Positions 17,917 through 25,822 are shown, counted from the first letter of the stretch. The stretch: DNA of 64,000 nucleotides from Ruminococcus flavefaciens ATCC 19208 (GCF_000518765.1 NZ_KI912489.1:636503-700502), one strand, 5' to 3'. The notes: a model not told the origin generated them from the sequence alone. Translations and numbers: made by a program.

Positions 17917-18030
17917 TTATATGTTGATTCCGCAGCCGTCAAAGCCACAGCCGTCGATGCCGCAGCTATCAATACTGTATGTGTCATTTAAAATGTTATT
18001 GTCTGTTATAGGTTGAATAATAATATTCAT
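17917..18030 (-). CDS. RiPP precursor peptide with C-x-x-D array (A1)
   Basis: This 37-residue peptide has leader MNIIIQPITDNNILNDTYSI followed by a core with Cys at 23, 28 and 33, in the pattern C-G-[IF]-[DN]-G. It is the last of four related genes downstream of the radical SAM enzyme. GGAGG precedes the ATG by six bases, as in its siblings. Its leader is identical to that of the next copy. It differs from the siblings in ending G-I-N-I, so one Asp of the array is replaced by Asn. Confidence 0.8.
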   Translation of the reverse strand: MNIIIQPITDNNILNDTYSIDSCGIDGCGFDGCGINI

Positions 18031-18072
18031 AATTTACCTCCTTTTATGGGTTTATAAACTTATTCGTTAGTT

Positions 18073-18189
18073 TCATCCAATATCAATTCCGCAGCCATCA
18101 AAACCACAACCGTCGATGCCGCAGCTATCAATACTGTATGTGTCATTTAAAATGTTATTGTCTGTTATAGGTTGAATAATAATATTCAT
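18073..18189 (-). CDS. RiPP precursor peptide with C-x-x-D array (A2)
   Basis: This 38-residue peptide has the same leader as A1 and core S-C-G-I-D-G-C-G-F-D-G-C-G-I-D-I-G. It therefore has three Cys, each followed two residues later by Asp. AGGAGG lies six bases before the ATG. It is one of three tandem copies spaced about 155 bp apart, with well-conserved leaders and intergenic DNA, so they arose by recent duplication. The shared leader is the likely recognition site for the radical SAM enzyme. Confidence 0.82.
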   Translation of the reverse strand: MNIIIQPITDNNILNDTYSIDSCGIDGCGFDGCGIDIG

Positions 18190-18222
18190 AATTTACCTCC
18201 TTTGAAATTATAAACTTATCCA

Positions 18223-18345
18223 TTAGTTTCTTCCGATATCTATTCCGCAGCCGTCGAAGCCGCAACCGTCAATAACACAGCTGTCAATACTGTATGCGTC
18301 ATTTAAAGTGTTATTGTCTATTATCGGTTGAATAATAATATACAT
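18223..18345 (-). CDS. RiPP precursor peptide with C-x-x-D array (A3)
   Basis: This 40-residue peptide is the most diverged of the three short precursors: leader MYIIIQPIIDNNTLNDAYSI, then a core with C-V-I-D, C-G-F-D and C-G-I-D and a tail I-G-R-N. Two ATGs are in frame (18348 and 18345). The second is chosen because it stands six bases from GGAGG, as in the siblings. The tail shows that A2's TGA replaces an AGA codon, so A2 is shortened relative to A3. Confidence 0.8.
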   Translation of the reverse strand: MYIIIQPIIDNNTLNDAYSIDSCVIDGCGFDGCGIDIGRN

Positions 18346-18411
18346 CATTTACCTCCTTTTATGAAATTATAAACTTATCCAATATTTAATTGTACAGCTG
18401 TTAAATATGTT

Positions 18412-18591
18412 TTAATGATCTATACAACAGCTGTCAAAGCAACAACCGTCCGGAATTTCTACACCAAAGTCTGGATTACACCCGTCAGCTGAGCATATAT
18501 CTATTCCACATCCGTCTATTCCGCAGCCATCAATTACACATATACCTTCTGATCCGGTATACAACATTTTGCCTTCAATTAATACTTCCAT
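18412..18591 (-). CDS. RiPP precursor peptide, long form with seven C-x-x-D/C-C units (A4)
   Basis: This 59-residue peptide lies directly after the radical SAM gene (19 bp). Its N-terminus MEVLIEGKMLYTG differs from the short precursors. The core from residue 18 has C-V-I-D, C-G-I-D, C-G-I-D, C-S-A-D and C-N-P-D, a spacer, then D-G-C-C-F-D-S-C-C-I-D. That is nine Cys in 59 residues. GGGAG precedes the ATG at good spacing. It may be a second substrate of the same enzyme. Confidence 0.8.
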   Translation of the reverse strand: MEVLIEGKMLYTGSEGICVIDGCGIDGCGIDICSADGCNPDFGVEIPDGCCFDSCCIDH

Positions 18592-18610
18592 AAATGATCA
18601 CTCCCTATTT

Positions 18611-19930
18611 TTAAGGCTCAATCGAAGCAATATAGTTCTTTACAAGCATATCAGAACAAATAGAATAGTCATCGCAGGAATAATTTTTGTCTGCCCTTAC
18701 CTTTTCTCTTGCACATCCACCTGCACAAGTTACAAATGACTTGCATTTTATACAATCTTCATGGAATTCATAAGCATATTTTTTCCATAGCGCAGCTTGC
18801 TTTTTAAATTCTTCATTTTCTTCCATAAAAATCGAGCCTGCGCTATATTCTTTTATGCCAATGTCGTTCCAGCAATAATAAATATATCCGTCAGGATCAA
18901 TTACTTTTGAATGTCCGTATGGTGCAGGACAAAACCAGATTTTTAATTTGGGGATAAAAACTTTTTCACTAACATTAAATCCGGCTTCTTTGGCAAAATT
19001 TGAAAAACCAATAGCTGCTTGAATGTATTCTTCATTATGCAGGAGTTTGTCCTCAAGTCCTGCATTCAGATCGTCCATGCAAAAAAGCTTAGCGAGATAC
19101 GGATAAACATTATGCTTATCAACGATATTTTCTTTTAATTGATTACAGGTTTCCTTTATAATGTGATTATTAGCTTTATCAAGATTGATTCTTATTTTGA
19201 TCTTGCAATCGCAGGAGGATATAGAATTAATTCCTTTAATAATCTCATTATATGTTCCAATATTGCTTTTATAAAGGATTCTTCGTTTATTATGGATCTC
19301 TTCAGTTCCATCTATAGTTATTTGCATTGTATTGATTTTACATTTTGCAATAAAATCTTTAGCATCAATACTATTCAATAAATAGCCATTTGTGATAATT
19401 GAAGAAAAATAATTAATTCTTAATTGATCACATATCCTGAGAAATCTGGCAGAGAGGTCAATGATCGTATCAGTACACATTAATGGTTCGCCGCCAAACC
19501 ATGTAACAGATAAAGCTGAATAATTATTATCTGTTAATTCCTGTTTGATCCATTTACAAAGGGTATCCTGAACTTCAGCTGACATTTTTTTATTCTGATG
19601 CTCTTCAAAACAATAATGACATCTGAAATTACAATTCAAAGTTGGGGCTATTGTTAATCTGAAAATTTTGTCATTTTCGATTTTTGCTTTTTTTATTTCC
19701 AGATATTTTTCTATTTCATTCAATTCGTCGGGAACAATTACAGAACATTTTTTTAATGTATATAATTCATCATCTAAAAAACACGATTCATCGAATTTTT
19801 CATTAGTATCAGCATTTCTTAATTTTTCACTTGTTTTATCATCTAAACCGATTAATGCACCTGAAAAAGAATTATAAAGATATTTTTTTTCATTAACTAT
19901 TATTATGCTGTTATAAAATGAATATTTCAT
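18611..19930 (-). CDS. Radical SAM/SPASM RiPP maturase
   Basis: This 439-residue enzyme has an N-terminal region of about 85 residues as in peptide-modifying radical SAM enzymes, the [4Fe-4S] motif C100-x3-C104-x2-C107 (NCNFRCHYC), and a Cys-rich SPASM domain at about 325-430 (YYCWND, CIKCKSFVTCAGGC) expected to bind auxiliary clusters. It is encoded between a beta-helix-like protein, whose stop overlaps its ATG (ATGA), and four Cys/Asp-rich peptides. It should modify those peptides, most plausibly forming thioether bonds from their Cys. The bond type cannot be read from sequence. Confidence 0.88.
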   Translation of the reverse strand: MKYSFYNSIIIVNEKKYLYNSFSGALIGLDDKTSEKLRNADTNEKFDESCFLDDELYTLKKCSVIVPDELNEIEKYLEIKKAKIENDKIFRLTIAPTLNCNFRCHYCFEEHQNKKMSAEVQDTLCKWIKQELTDNNYSALSVTWFGGEPLMCTDTIIDLSARFLRICDQLRINYFSSIITNGYLLNSIDAKDFIAKCKINTMQITIDGTEEIHNKRRILYKSNIGTYNEIIKGINSISSCDCKIKIRINLDKANNHIIKETCNQLKENIVDKHNVYPYLAKLFCMDDLNAGLEDKLLHNEEYIQAAIGFSNFAKEAGFNVSEKVFIPKLKIWFCPAPYGHSKVIDPDGYIYYCWNDIGIKEYSAGSIFMEENEEFKKQAALWKKYAYEFHEDCIKCKSFVTCAGGCAREKVRADKNYSCDDYSICSDMLVKNYIASIEP

Positions 19931-20613
19931 ATCTTCTCTACAACCTCAACTGAAGATGAACTGTCGCATGAATATTTTCCCCGATAAAAAACTTTTTTAA
20001 TGTGGCAACCCGAGCCTATTATTACATTATCACCATTTACTTCATCTGCATTTGTACATGAAATATTAATATCTTTACCCATAATGCTTTTTGATTCTAA
20101 TACAGCATTTTCATCTGCGTTATCGCTCATTTTATCCAAATCAAATTCATGTTTGAATTTGAAGCCAAAAATATTCAGATCAATTATTCCCGGTCTGTCT
20201 TTTGCGAATTTTTTTAAATTATTCTCGCCTTTTGTGATTTTTATTGTATCAGCCTTTATGTTTGCAACTTTAGAATGAGAGCCGATACAAAACTCAAAGC
20301 TTTTAGCGGTTATTTCTGTAACCGATAAAGCACCTGAAAAAAACATGGTATCTTTACAAAGAATGTTGCTTAATACTTTTAATTTACCGCTTCCGTCAAG
20401 ATCGCAGCATGTAATATTATTATACTCGTTTTTTCCGGATAATGAAGCTTTCTTTTCTATATTCAAAGATCCGTCTATACAGGTCTTACCGCTTGCCTGG
20501 TAATCTATAGCTGAAATATCGCCGCATCCGTCACTTTTTCCGGAAATTTTGACAGAATTATATGATCCTGAAATTACAGTGCCTTTGCCACTAATTATTA
20601 AATCATTAGCCAT
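19927..20613 (-). CDS. Bactofilin-like/beta-helix protein, first gene of the RiPP operon
   Basis: This 228-residue protein has no signal peptide or membrane helix. Its pattern is of short repeated beta-strand turns such as LIISGKGTVISGSYNSVKIS, reminiscent of bactofilin or polymer-forming right-handed beta-helix proteins. It has about ten Cys, several in contexts like D-G-C-G-D and C-I-D-G that echo the precursor cores. AGGAGG precedes the start. Overlap with the radical SAM gene suggests a stoichiometric partner, perhaps a scaffold, immunity factor or delivery protein. Family assignment is by pattern only. Confidence 0.6.
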   Translation of the reverse strand: MANDLIISGKGTVISGSYNSVKISGKSDGCGDISAIDYQASGKTCIDGSLNIEKKASLSGKNEYNNITCCDLDGSGKLKVLSNILCKDTMFFSGALSVTEITAKSFEFCIGSHSKVANIKADTIKITKGENNLKKFAKDRPGIIDLNIFGFKFKHEFDLDKMSDNADENAVLESKSIMGKDINISCTNADEVNGDNVIIGSGCHIKKVFYRGKYSCDSSSSVEVVEKI

Positions 20614-20660
20614 ACTATCGCCTCCTACAATTCACCAAAACAAACTGTTTGTATAAGTTG

Positions 20661-20689
20661 ATTATAGCATCAATCACATTATTTGTCAA
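20661..20689 (-). promoter_or_regulatory. Promoter of the RiPP operon
   Basis: Minus strand: TTGACA (20684-20689), 17-bp spacer, TATAAT (20661-20666), about 48 bp before the first start codon. Between 20690 and 21080 I see no gene I can support. Confidence 0.85.
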
Positions 20690-21080
20690 TAGTGATTTAA
20701 ACTTTTTGTATAATATAAACAATGGAATGTATATGCATTGTCAGAGAATACCAAAAATTTTTGATAGGCAGGTATCAGTCAGGGTGAGTAGTCGGTGTGG
20801 ATATATCCGGCAAGTATAAAACAAATAGAATATGACGATTTATAGCCTGTTGCCCTCAAATAATATACAAAGAAAACTTCTCCTGATTGTACAAGGTTAC
20901 AAAAGCAGTGTTTCACCGCAATGTTAACAAAATAACGTATATTTTGTTGTTAAATCATGTTAAAATAGTATATAAGAAGTGCATGAGATGTCAATATAAA
21001 TCAGGCAAAGCAAACTATCCAACTGATACGTGTACTAAATCTCAAAAAAATATTGCGATATCAAATATAGGGGTGAGATG

Positions 21081-21246
21081 TATGAAGAGTATTTTTGGTT
21101 CACAGTATTTATTCAAGGAATGCAAAAAATGTCCTGTAAAAAACCAAAAGCAGAAAAGCGGTACAATAATAAGTCCGTGTCAGAACTGCATTGAACAAGG
21201 AAAAGCTGTGCCTCCGCCTCAGGTACAAACTGAAATTAAGTATTAG
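21081..21246 (+). CDS. Small Cys-rich hypothetical protein
   Basis: A possible 54-residue protein with C-K-K-C and C-Q-N-C pairs, as in a small zinc-binding knuckle. GGGGTGAG precedes the ATG. The frame is open further upstream to 20887 without a good ribosome site, so the start is uncertain. No family recognised. Confidence 0.35.
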
Positions 21247-21258
21247 GCGGTGAATAAC

Positions 21259-21412
21259 ATGAGTAAAGTACAAATCGAAAATTAAGAGAAAACACAAGAA
21301 TGTTAAAGAGCTCACGCAGCAGAACTTCATAATATCATTTGACCGTGCCCGTATTCATTTTACAAAAATGAGATTTTGCTTGTTGGCTGCAAATGGCAGA
21401 TTTGATGATTAA
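21259..21412 (+). pseudogene. Possible frameshifted small gene
   Basis: An ATG after AGGCGGTG opens MSKVQIEN and stops. In the +1 frame the sequence continues as KIKRKHKNVKELTQQNF and so on for 44 residues to 21412. A one-base deletion near 21277 in an otherwise intact gene would explain this. It could also be chance. Confidence 0.25.
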
Positions 21413-21444
21413 TACTCTGTTGCAAGTTTTATGGAGGTATTATT

Positions 21445-21747
21445 ATGTTTGGAAGAAAAAAGAATATAGAAAACGGTGATTACAAAAGACTTATTAAAGC
21501 GCTCAAAAAGAGTTTAAATGACAATAAAAAAGCTGAAGCGCTGATATCATTACTCGGATACGATGCTAATGAAATTAAGTCAGATTATGATGATCTGATC
21601 AAAAAAATCAAGCTTGAGGATAGTATAGAATACGCAGCCGGTTGGGAAGCAAGGGAAGAAGAAAGGAAGTTTGAGAGATCACTCGGCATGGGTTACCCAA
21701 TGTGTGACCCAAAGGGACGATTAGGTTGCTTCAAGGACGATGACTGA
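21445..21747 (+). CDS. Hypothetical charged protein
   Basis: A 100-residue Lys/Glu-rich protein, probably helical, with a strong GGAGG before its ATG. It contains a central A-A-G-W-E-A-R-E-E-E-R segment and ends C-F-K-D-D-D. No family recognised. It is followed by a small membrane protein in the same direction. Confidence 0.55.
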   Translation: MFGRKKNIENGDYKRLIKALKKSLNDNKKAEALISLLGYDANEIKSDYDDLIKKIKLEDSIEYAAGWEAREEERKFERSLGMGYPMCDPKGRLGCFKDDD

Positions 21748-21848
21748 TGGTAATTAGAAAGCCAAATAATGTAAAAATAGTTGCTTTGATTGTTGGAGAA
21801 ATAACGGAAAAAGAGTATAAATGAATCAGGATAGAGGTGCGTGATTTT

Positions 21849-22040
21849 ATGTTAAAATGTGCATTCGGAAGTTTAATAACAGCCTTCATTATATTTTTTG
21901 CAAGAGGCTTGTTTGAAGAATTTGAAATGCTATATAAAATCTTATGGTATGTAACATTAGGATTTGTTGGATTGGCAATTTTATTATTTATAATCAAAAT
22001 ATGGATGGTTATATTTGATATTGATGATCCTTTATCTTAA
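21849..22040 (+). CDS. Small membrane protein
   Basis: A 63-residue protein with two predicted transmembrane helices (about residues 5-20 and 28-52) joined by a short acidic loop. It starts at the ATG after AGAGG; a GTG at 21837 is a weaker alternative. Function unknown. Confidence 0.5.
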   Translation: MLKCAFGSLITAFIIFFARGLFEEFEMLYKILWYVTLGFVGLAILLFIIKIWMVIFDIDDPLS

Positions 22041-22144
22041 AGCCGCAAAAAAGAAATTTAAAGATGCACAAAATGAAAAAGAAAAAAATAGTGTAAAATA
22101 GTTTTTAGAGAAGAATTATTTTTAAAACGTATCTGATATAACAG

Positions 22145-22168
22145 AAGCTCGTCCAATCGGACGAGCTT
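22145..22168. terminator. Hairpin between convergent genes
   Basis: Perfect 10-bp stem AAGCTCGTCC / GGACGAGCTT with a 4-base loop. The T-run is poor on both strands, so termination is only likely, not certain. Confidence 0.55.
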
Positions 22169-22206
22169 TGATCTTTACAGTCTTTTATTAGATGCGCAAG
22201 TTGGCA

Positions 22207-22719
22207 TTATTTGATAAATCTGAACTCCCATTCTTTTATAAAACGCTTCTTTGCCCTATTAAGCTCGCTTGAAGTAAAATGAAGCATAAAATGCACACTT
22301 GCAAGAAGATAATATTCCTTTTCAGTCAGGGTCAGTTCTTTCGCGTCATTCAAATAGGGCACATTCTCAATTTCTTTTTCAATAACAGGCAGTCCGTTTT
22401 CACCGGTGCGAGCAATGTAATATGCAGCAGGTATGTCCCTAATCAGAATCATATAGTCCTCATATTTCTTTTCACATTCTTCTGCATCACCGATTCTGAA
22501 CCAGTTCTTATTGATTGACATAGCAGTCAGAATAACATAAAAAATCGGAAAAGTGCCTGATATATGCCTGAAGGTAATAGTTTTCTCCTGTTTGTTAACT
22601 ATGAGCTGACCATGGCACTTCTGATCACCCATATACTCATACTCGTCAGGGTCATACGGAGCAACCTCGAAGTCGCTGACAATAATGTTTCTGCCTGTGA
22701 TCTCGTTTTTGTTATCCAT
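22207..22719 (-). CDS. Hypothetical protein
   Basis: A 170-residue soluble acidic protein with no recognised family. AGGAG stands seven bases before the ATG at 22719. The frame stays open to another ATG at 22881 with AGGGG upstream, which would add 54 residues, so a 224-residue form is possible. The gene stands alone between the hairpin at 22145 and a long noncoding stretch. Confidence 0.5.
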   Translation of the reverse strand: MDNKNEITGRNIIVSDFEVAPYDPDEYEYMGDQKCHGQLIVNKQEKTITFRHISGTFPIFYVILTAMSINKNWFRIGDAEECEKKYEDYMILIRDIPAAYYIARTGENGLPVIEKEIENVPYLNDAKELTLTEKEYYLLASVHFMLHFTSSELNRAKKRFIKEWEFRFIK

Positions 22720-23252
22720 AAAACTTCTCCTATCTCCCTCTGTGATGTGAGGGTACAGCCGTGCGGAATAATATTCCTTATTTCCGATACTTATGATAAG
22801 CAGCATCTCTCTGTGACCCGCAGACCTGAGTGGAAAAGTCTCAGATATAACAAAAAGCGGCTGCCTGAGTCGAATGGACATAGTACGCCCCTAAAAAACG
22901 TACCAATATTCATTCAAGCTCAGACAGTCACTCCCTTCATTTTATGTTAACTTTATTCTATCATACAGCCGCGAAGAAGTCAAGGCTTTGAAAATATTAT
23001 TCATTTTTAACACAGGCAGCTAAAATATCCTAAAAATTCTATTTATAAAATATGCAGGTAATTTCCATGAATATTCCCAGCCTATACAAATTAATCATCA
23101 AAATTTTAATCGTCTGAAAAATTGAATCCATCTGTATTATTATCTGATTCTTCATAGCCAAATACTGTGTCCAAAATTTTAAATTTGTCTATATCATTTT
23201 TTTCTATTCCAAAACCGATCCTGAATATTCCGTTCGTGATACTGCTATATTG

Positions 23253-23505
23253 TCATGTATTTAATCAGGCTCAGGCAAGGGCAAGTGAAGCTATAGCTTC
23301 GGTTCTTGCCTTCAAAAAGCACGATGACGGCAAAGGACAATCAAAAGCTGTATAAAGGACAAATAAAGGACTTCAAGCCTATCAGGGTAAAAAAAGAACT
23401 CCCAAACAACGATATATCGTCATTTAGGAGCCTTATGTGAAGTGACCCGTACGGGAATTGAAAAAATCCCGAGCCTTTCGGCAGCTTTTAGTAAAATGCG
23501 AAAAT
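23253..23505. repeat. Dispersed hairpin element, copy 2, with tRNA-Glu-derived att-like site
   Basis: It shares GTCATGTATTTAATCA and the hairpin (CTCCCAAAC... / ...CATTTAGGAG, 23399-23431) with 17.7 kb. Three AAAGGAC-type direct repeats lie at 23334-23372 and AATAAGTGG repeats at 23577-23597, which look like integrase arm sites. In 22950-23816 I see no intact gene. Confidence 0.55.
23442..23462. other. Candidate attL: copy of the tRNA-Glu 3' end
   Basis: 21 of 21 bases (beginning GTGACCCGTACGGGAATTGA) match the 3' end of tRNA-Glu at 45034-45054, in direct orientation. Integration next to a tRNA 3' end leaves exactly such a copy at the far end of the element. Confidence 0.55.
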
Positions 23506-23632
23506 GGCTGTATTTCGGCGATTTTTGAGGCTTCACTTTTAGCATCTTCAAGTGATTTTAAGCGATTTTCAGTGCCAATAAGTGGTAAATAAGTGGTTGA
23601 ATCGGCGCGTCTCTACCGAAAAAAATGACCAA

Positions 23633-23682
23633 AGCAGCTCTGATTATACGGGCAAATCCCGAACGGAGCTGCTGTGTTTTTT
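23633..23682 (+). terminator. Terminator-like hairpin in noncoding stretch
   Basis: Stem AGCAGCTC / GAGCTGCT with a 25-base loop, then GTG and T6. Confidence 0.5.
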
Positions 23683-23816
23683 ATCAAATTGAGTTGATGT
23701 AAAAATCACGATTATCGCCTCGAAATTGTATTCTTCACAATTTCGAAGCAAAAATCAAGAGAATCATGAAATATTATTGAAATTTTCAGAATACCAATAA
23801 ATGGTTGAATTGGATT

Positions 23817-24863
23817 TCAGTCATCATTTTTCAGCAGATACCTGTTGCTTACCACCTTCATACTCAGTTCAGCGCCGATATTGCTGCTGAATACAGGCTC
23901 AGTCGGACGTATGACGATGCCCTCTTTTTTACCGCCGTTGGGATAATTGCCGTCTGCTCGTTCAAGCAGAGCTTCAACGGTTGGGTATTTAGCAGGCAGG
24001 TCTGTACCGACCTCTTCTATCGGAACAGTTGTTAACTCCAGTTCCTTGCATATTTCAAGCATTCTTTCAAGTCCTACACGCTTGCCGTTCTCCATTACAG
24101 TGAAAACATACCACTCAGGTCTTTTGAGCTTCAGACGGTTCTGCTGTATACCCGGAGCGCAAAGCTCCCCTTGTACGGTGATAGAAGTAAGTCCTTCTTT
24201 TCCCATAAATACTTCGAGTTTTTCCTTGTAGCCGCGATCGTTGACAAGCTTGTAGAAATCGCTGTTGCCATCATCCTTGTACTCGTAGTTATGACCTGTA
24301 ACATGGAAACCGTCTTCATCTATGCTGATAGAGTGGGAACTGCCGTCCATTTTGGTGCTGATGTAGTACTCAAGTTCTGTGAACTCCTTTATGAGCTCAG
24401 GTGCAGCCTGCACTCTTGTCTCATCGGTATGAGGAATACTTCTCGGCAGGTTTCCGATGATGGTTCCGCCGGAGGCAGCACGCTCCTCTATCTCCCACTT
24501 GCGGACTCCGAGTATCTCGGTAACATCTGCTCCAAGCTCAATATCAGTCGGTATTTCGGGGAATATACTTATAGGCAGCAAAAGTCCCTGAGATACCTGT
24601 CCACGGAATTTCTGCGTTTTAAGACGAAATCCTTCGCCCATAATGTCGGTGTTCTTGTAGCTGGACGCTCTCATGAATTCATATTCGGGGCGTATTGGAA
24701 GAAAGCTGTCTATCTCAAAATATACGGCTAAGTCCATAGGCTTGAACTGTCCCTTGTTTACTACGCACTGCCAGCCAAGAACATAAGCCAGCTCTATCCT
24801 GTCAGCGCCTTCAATCGATTCTATTTTCCAGATACGCTGTATGCTTGCTAATTTTCTGCTCAT
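23817..24863 (-). CDS. ATP-dependent RNA ligase
   Basis: This 348-residue protein has nucleotidyltransferase motif I K-M-D-G (Lys171 as the AMP-accepting residue), V-Q-G-E-L (motif III region), E-G-I-V-I-R (motif IV) and M-K-V-V-S-N-R (motif V). These are the marks of an RNA ligase of the Rnl/DraRnl-like families, which seal RNA 3'-OH and 5'-phosphate ends. The frame extends to 24932, but that part is inside a tRNA gene, so ATG 24863 with AAAGGA upstream is chosen. It lies 27 bp downstream of a four-tRNA array on the same strand and may be co-transcribed with it. Confidence 0.85.
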   Translation of the reverse strand: MSRKLASIQRIWKIESIEGADRIELAYVLGWQCVVNKGQFKPMDLAVYFEIDSFLPIRPEYEFMRASSYKNTDIMGEGFRLKTQKFRGQVSQGLLLPISIFPEIPTDIELGADVTEILGVRKWEIEERAASGGTIIGNLPRSIPHTDETRVQAAPELIKEFTELEYYISTKMDGSSHSISIDEDGFHVTGHNYEYKDDGNSDFYKLVNDRGYKEKLEVFMGKEGLTSITVQGELCAPGIQQNRLKLKRPEWYVFTVMENGKRVGLERMLEICKELELTTVPIEEVGTDLPAKYPTVEALLERADGNYPNGGKKEGIVIRPTEPVFSSNIGAELSMKVVSNRYLLKNDD

Positions 24864-24890
24864 AATAATCATTCCTTTCATAGTTTTTTG

Positions 24891-24965
24891 TGGTTCCCGT
24901 TGGAAGGCTCGAACTTCCATTATCGGAGTCAAAGACCGATGTCCTGCCTGTTAGACGAAACGGAA
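24891..24965 (-). tRNA. tRNA-Gln(TTG)
   Basis: Cloverleaf with acceptor TTCCGTT / AACGGGA, anticodon loop CTTTGAC (TTG), T-arm GGAAG-TTCGAGC-CTTCC and encoded CCA. A T-T mismatch closes the anticodon loop. Confidence 0.9.
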
Positions 24966-25041
24966 TGGTGCCTCCGGCAAGAGTCGAACTTGCGACGCCA
25001 GGTTCTTCAGACCTGCGCTCTACCGGCTGAGCTACGGAGGC
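24966..25041 (-). tRNA. tRNA-Phe(GAA)
   Basis: Acceptor GCCTCCG / CGGAGGC, anticodon loop CTGAAGA (GAA), encoded CCA. It abuts tRNA-Gln without a gap. Confidence 0.93.
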
Positions 25042-25046
25042 AATAA

Positions 25047-25120
25047 TGGAGACTGTGACAGGATTTGAACCTGCGCTCATGGAGTTGCAGTCCATTGCCT
25101 TTCCACTTGGCTACACAGTC
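25047..25120 (-). tRNA. tRNA-Cys(GCA)
   Basis: Acceptor GACTGTG / CACAGTC, anticodon loop CTGCAAC (GCA), discriminator U, encoded CCA. Confidence 0.93.
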
Positions 25121-25221
25121 ATCGTTGTGTATATGTTGCAAATCAGATATGGCTTAATGTGCGGAAATAATTTGCGAATCAGAAAAAATGAACCGCGAAA
25201 CTACGCGCGCCCGCTCTGCGT

Positions 25222-25295
25222 TGGTTCCCGCTGAAAGAATCGAACTTACATCTTCTGCGTCAGAAGCAGATGTCCTACCATTAGACGAAGCGGAA
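25222..25295 (-). tRNA. tRNA-Gln(CTG)
   Basis: Acceptor TTCCGCT / AGCGGGA, anticodon loop TTCTGAC (CTG), encoded CCA. It is first in the array after the HTH gene. The spacer to tRNA-Cys contains AACCGCGAAACT, also found in array 2. Confidence 0.92.
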
Positions 25296-25328
25296 TTATC
25301 TCACCCCGCCCGACATGGGCGGGAGTGT

Positions 25329-25559
25329 CTAATTAGTTATAATTATCTCGTCAATAGGCACATCAAGTATATGTGCCAGTATGACTATGTTGTCGATAGA
25401 GGGCATAGCGTCTCCTCTCATCCACTTGAATATCGCTTGCGGTGTGTTGAAGCCGAATACTGTTTGTACATCGGACACCTTGAGTCCTTTGCCTTTTATC
25501 AAAGCTCTGATGTTTGCGCCTGTTGCTATCATATCGATAGTCGGAGCTGCTATAGGCAT
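25329..25559 (-). CDS. XRE-like HTH regulator upstream of tRNA array 1
   Basis: This 76-residue protein has a Cro/XRE helix-turn-helix: V-S-D-V-Q-T-V-F-G-F-N-T-P-Q-A-I-F-K-W as turn and recognition helix, then I-D-N-I-V-I-L. It starts at the ATG after GGTGG; the longer frame to 25619 crosses a terminator. A close paralogue precedes tRNA array 2 (32932-33156). It probably represses its own promoter and perhaps the array. A small ORF and a terminator lie upstream. Confidence 0.75.
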   Translation of the reverse strand: MPIAAPTIDMIATGANIRALIKGKGLKVSDVQTVFGFNTPQAIFKWMRGDAMPSIDNIVILAHILDVPIDEIIITN

Positions 25560-25585
25560 AAAAATAACCACCTTTCTGAATAGAA

Positions 25586-25627
25586 TAATAAAAACCGCCT
25601 GTGTGAGTTGATACTGCACACAGACGG
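25586..25627 (-). terminator. Terminator between small ORF and HTH gene, unit 1
   Basis: On the minus strand the stem CCGTCTGTGTG / CACACAGGCGG (one G-U) is followed by T5ATT. It lies inside the transcript leading to the HTH gene, so it can act as an attenuator. Confidence 0.8.
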
Positions 25628-25672
25628 CTATGTTCTATCAGAAGATGGTTTACAATGCAACACTATCTCTGC

Positions 25673-25822
25673 TCACCTTTTTGGGATGACCGAACAAGCA
25701 CTTTTCTGTCCTGTGCGCAGCAAAACTGAGCCATTATCCTCCTGCTGGAAGAAATAGCTTGACTGCTGGAAATCAAAAGCACAAATGTATGCAGACATAG
25801 CGTTGTTCATGATAGCTTTCAT
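25673..25822 (-). CDS. Small protein upstream of HTH gene, unit 1
   Basis: A 49-residue peptide, MKAIMNNAMSAYICAFDF..., with AAAGGGTG as ribosome site. It lies just inside the promoter at 25879 and before the terminator. The same slot in unit 2 holds an unrelated 36-residue peptide. No family recognised; it may be a leader peptide or a small regulator. Confidence 0.55.
   Translation of the reverse strand: MKAIMNNAMSAYICAFDFQQSSYFFQQEDNGSVLLRTGQKSACSVIPKR

Noticed and set aside
23167..23355. 62-residue ORF in the noncoding stretch left of the RNA ligase
   Set aside because: No ribosome site, and it crosses the dispersed hairpin element; probably chance.
24864..24932. N-terminal extension of the RNA ligase
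   Set aside because: It would be encoded inside tRNA-Gln(TTG); the ATG at 24863 has a ribosome site.
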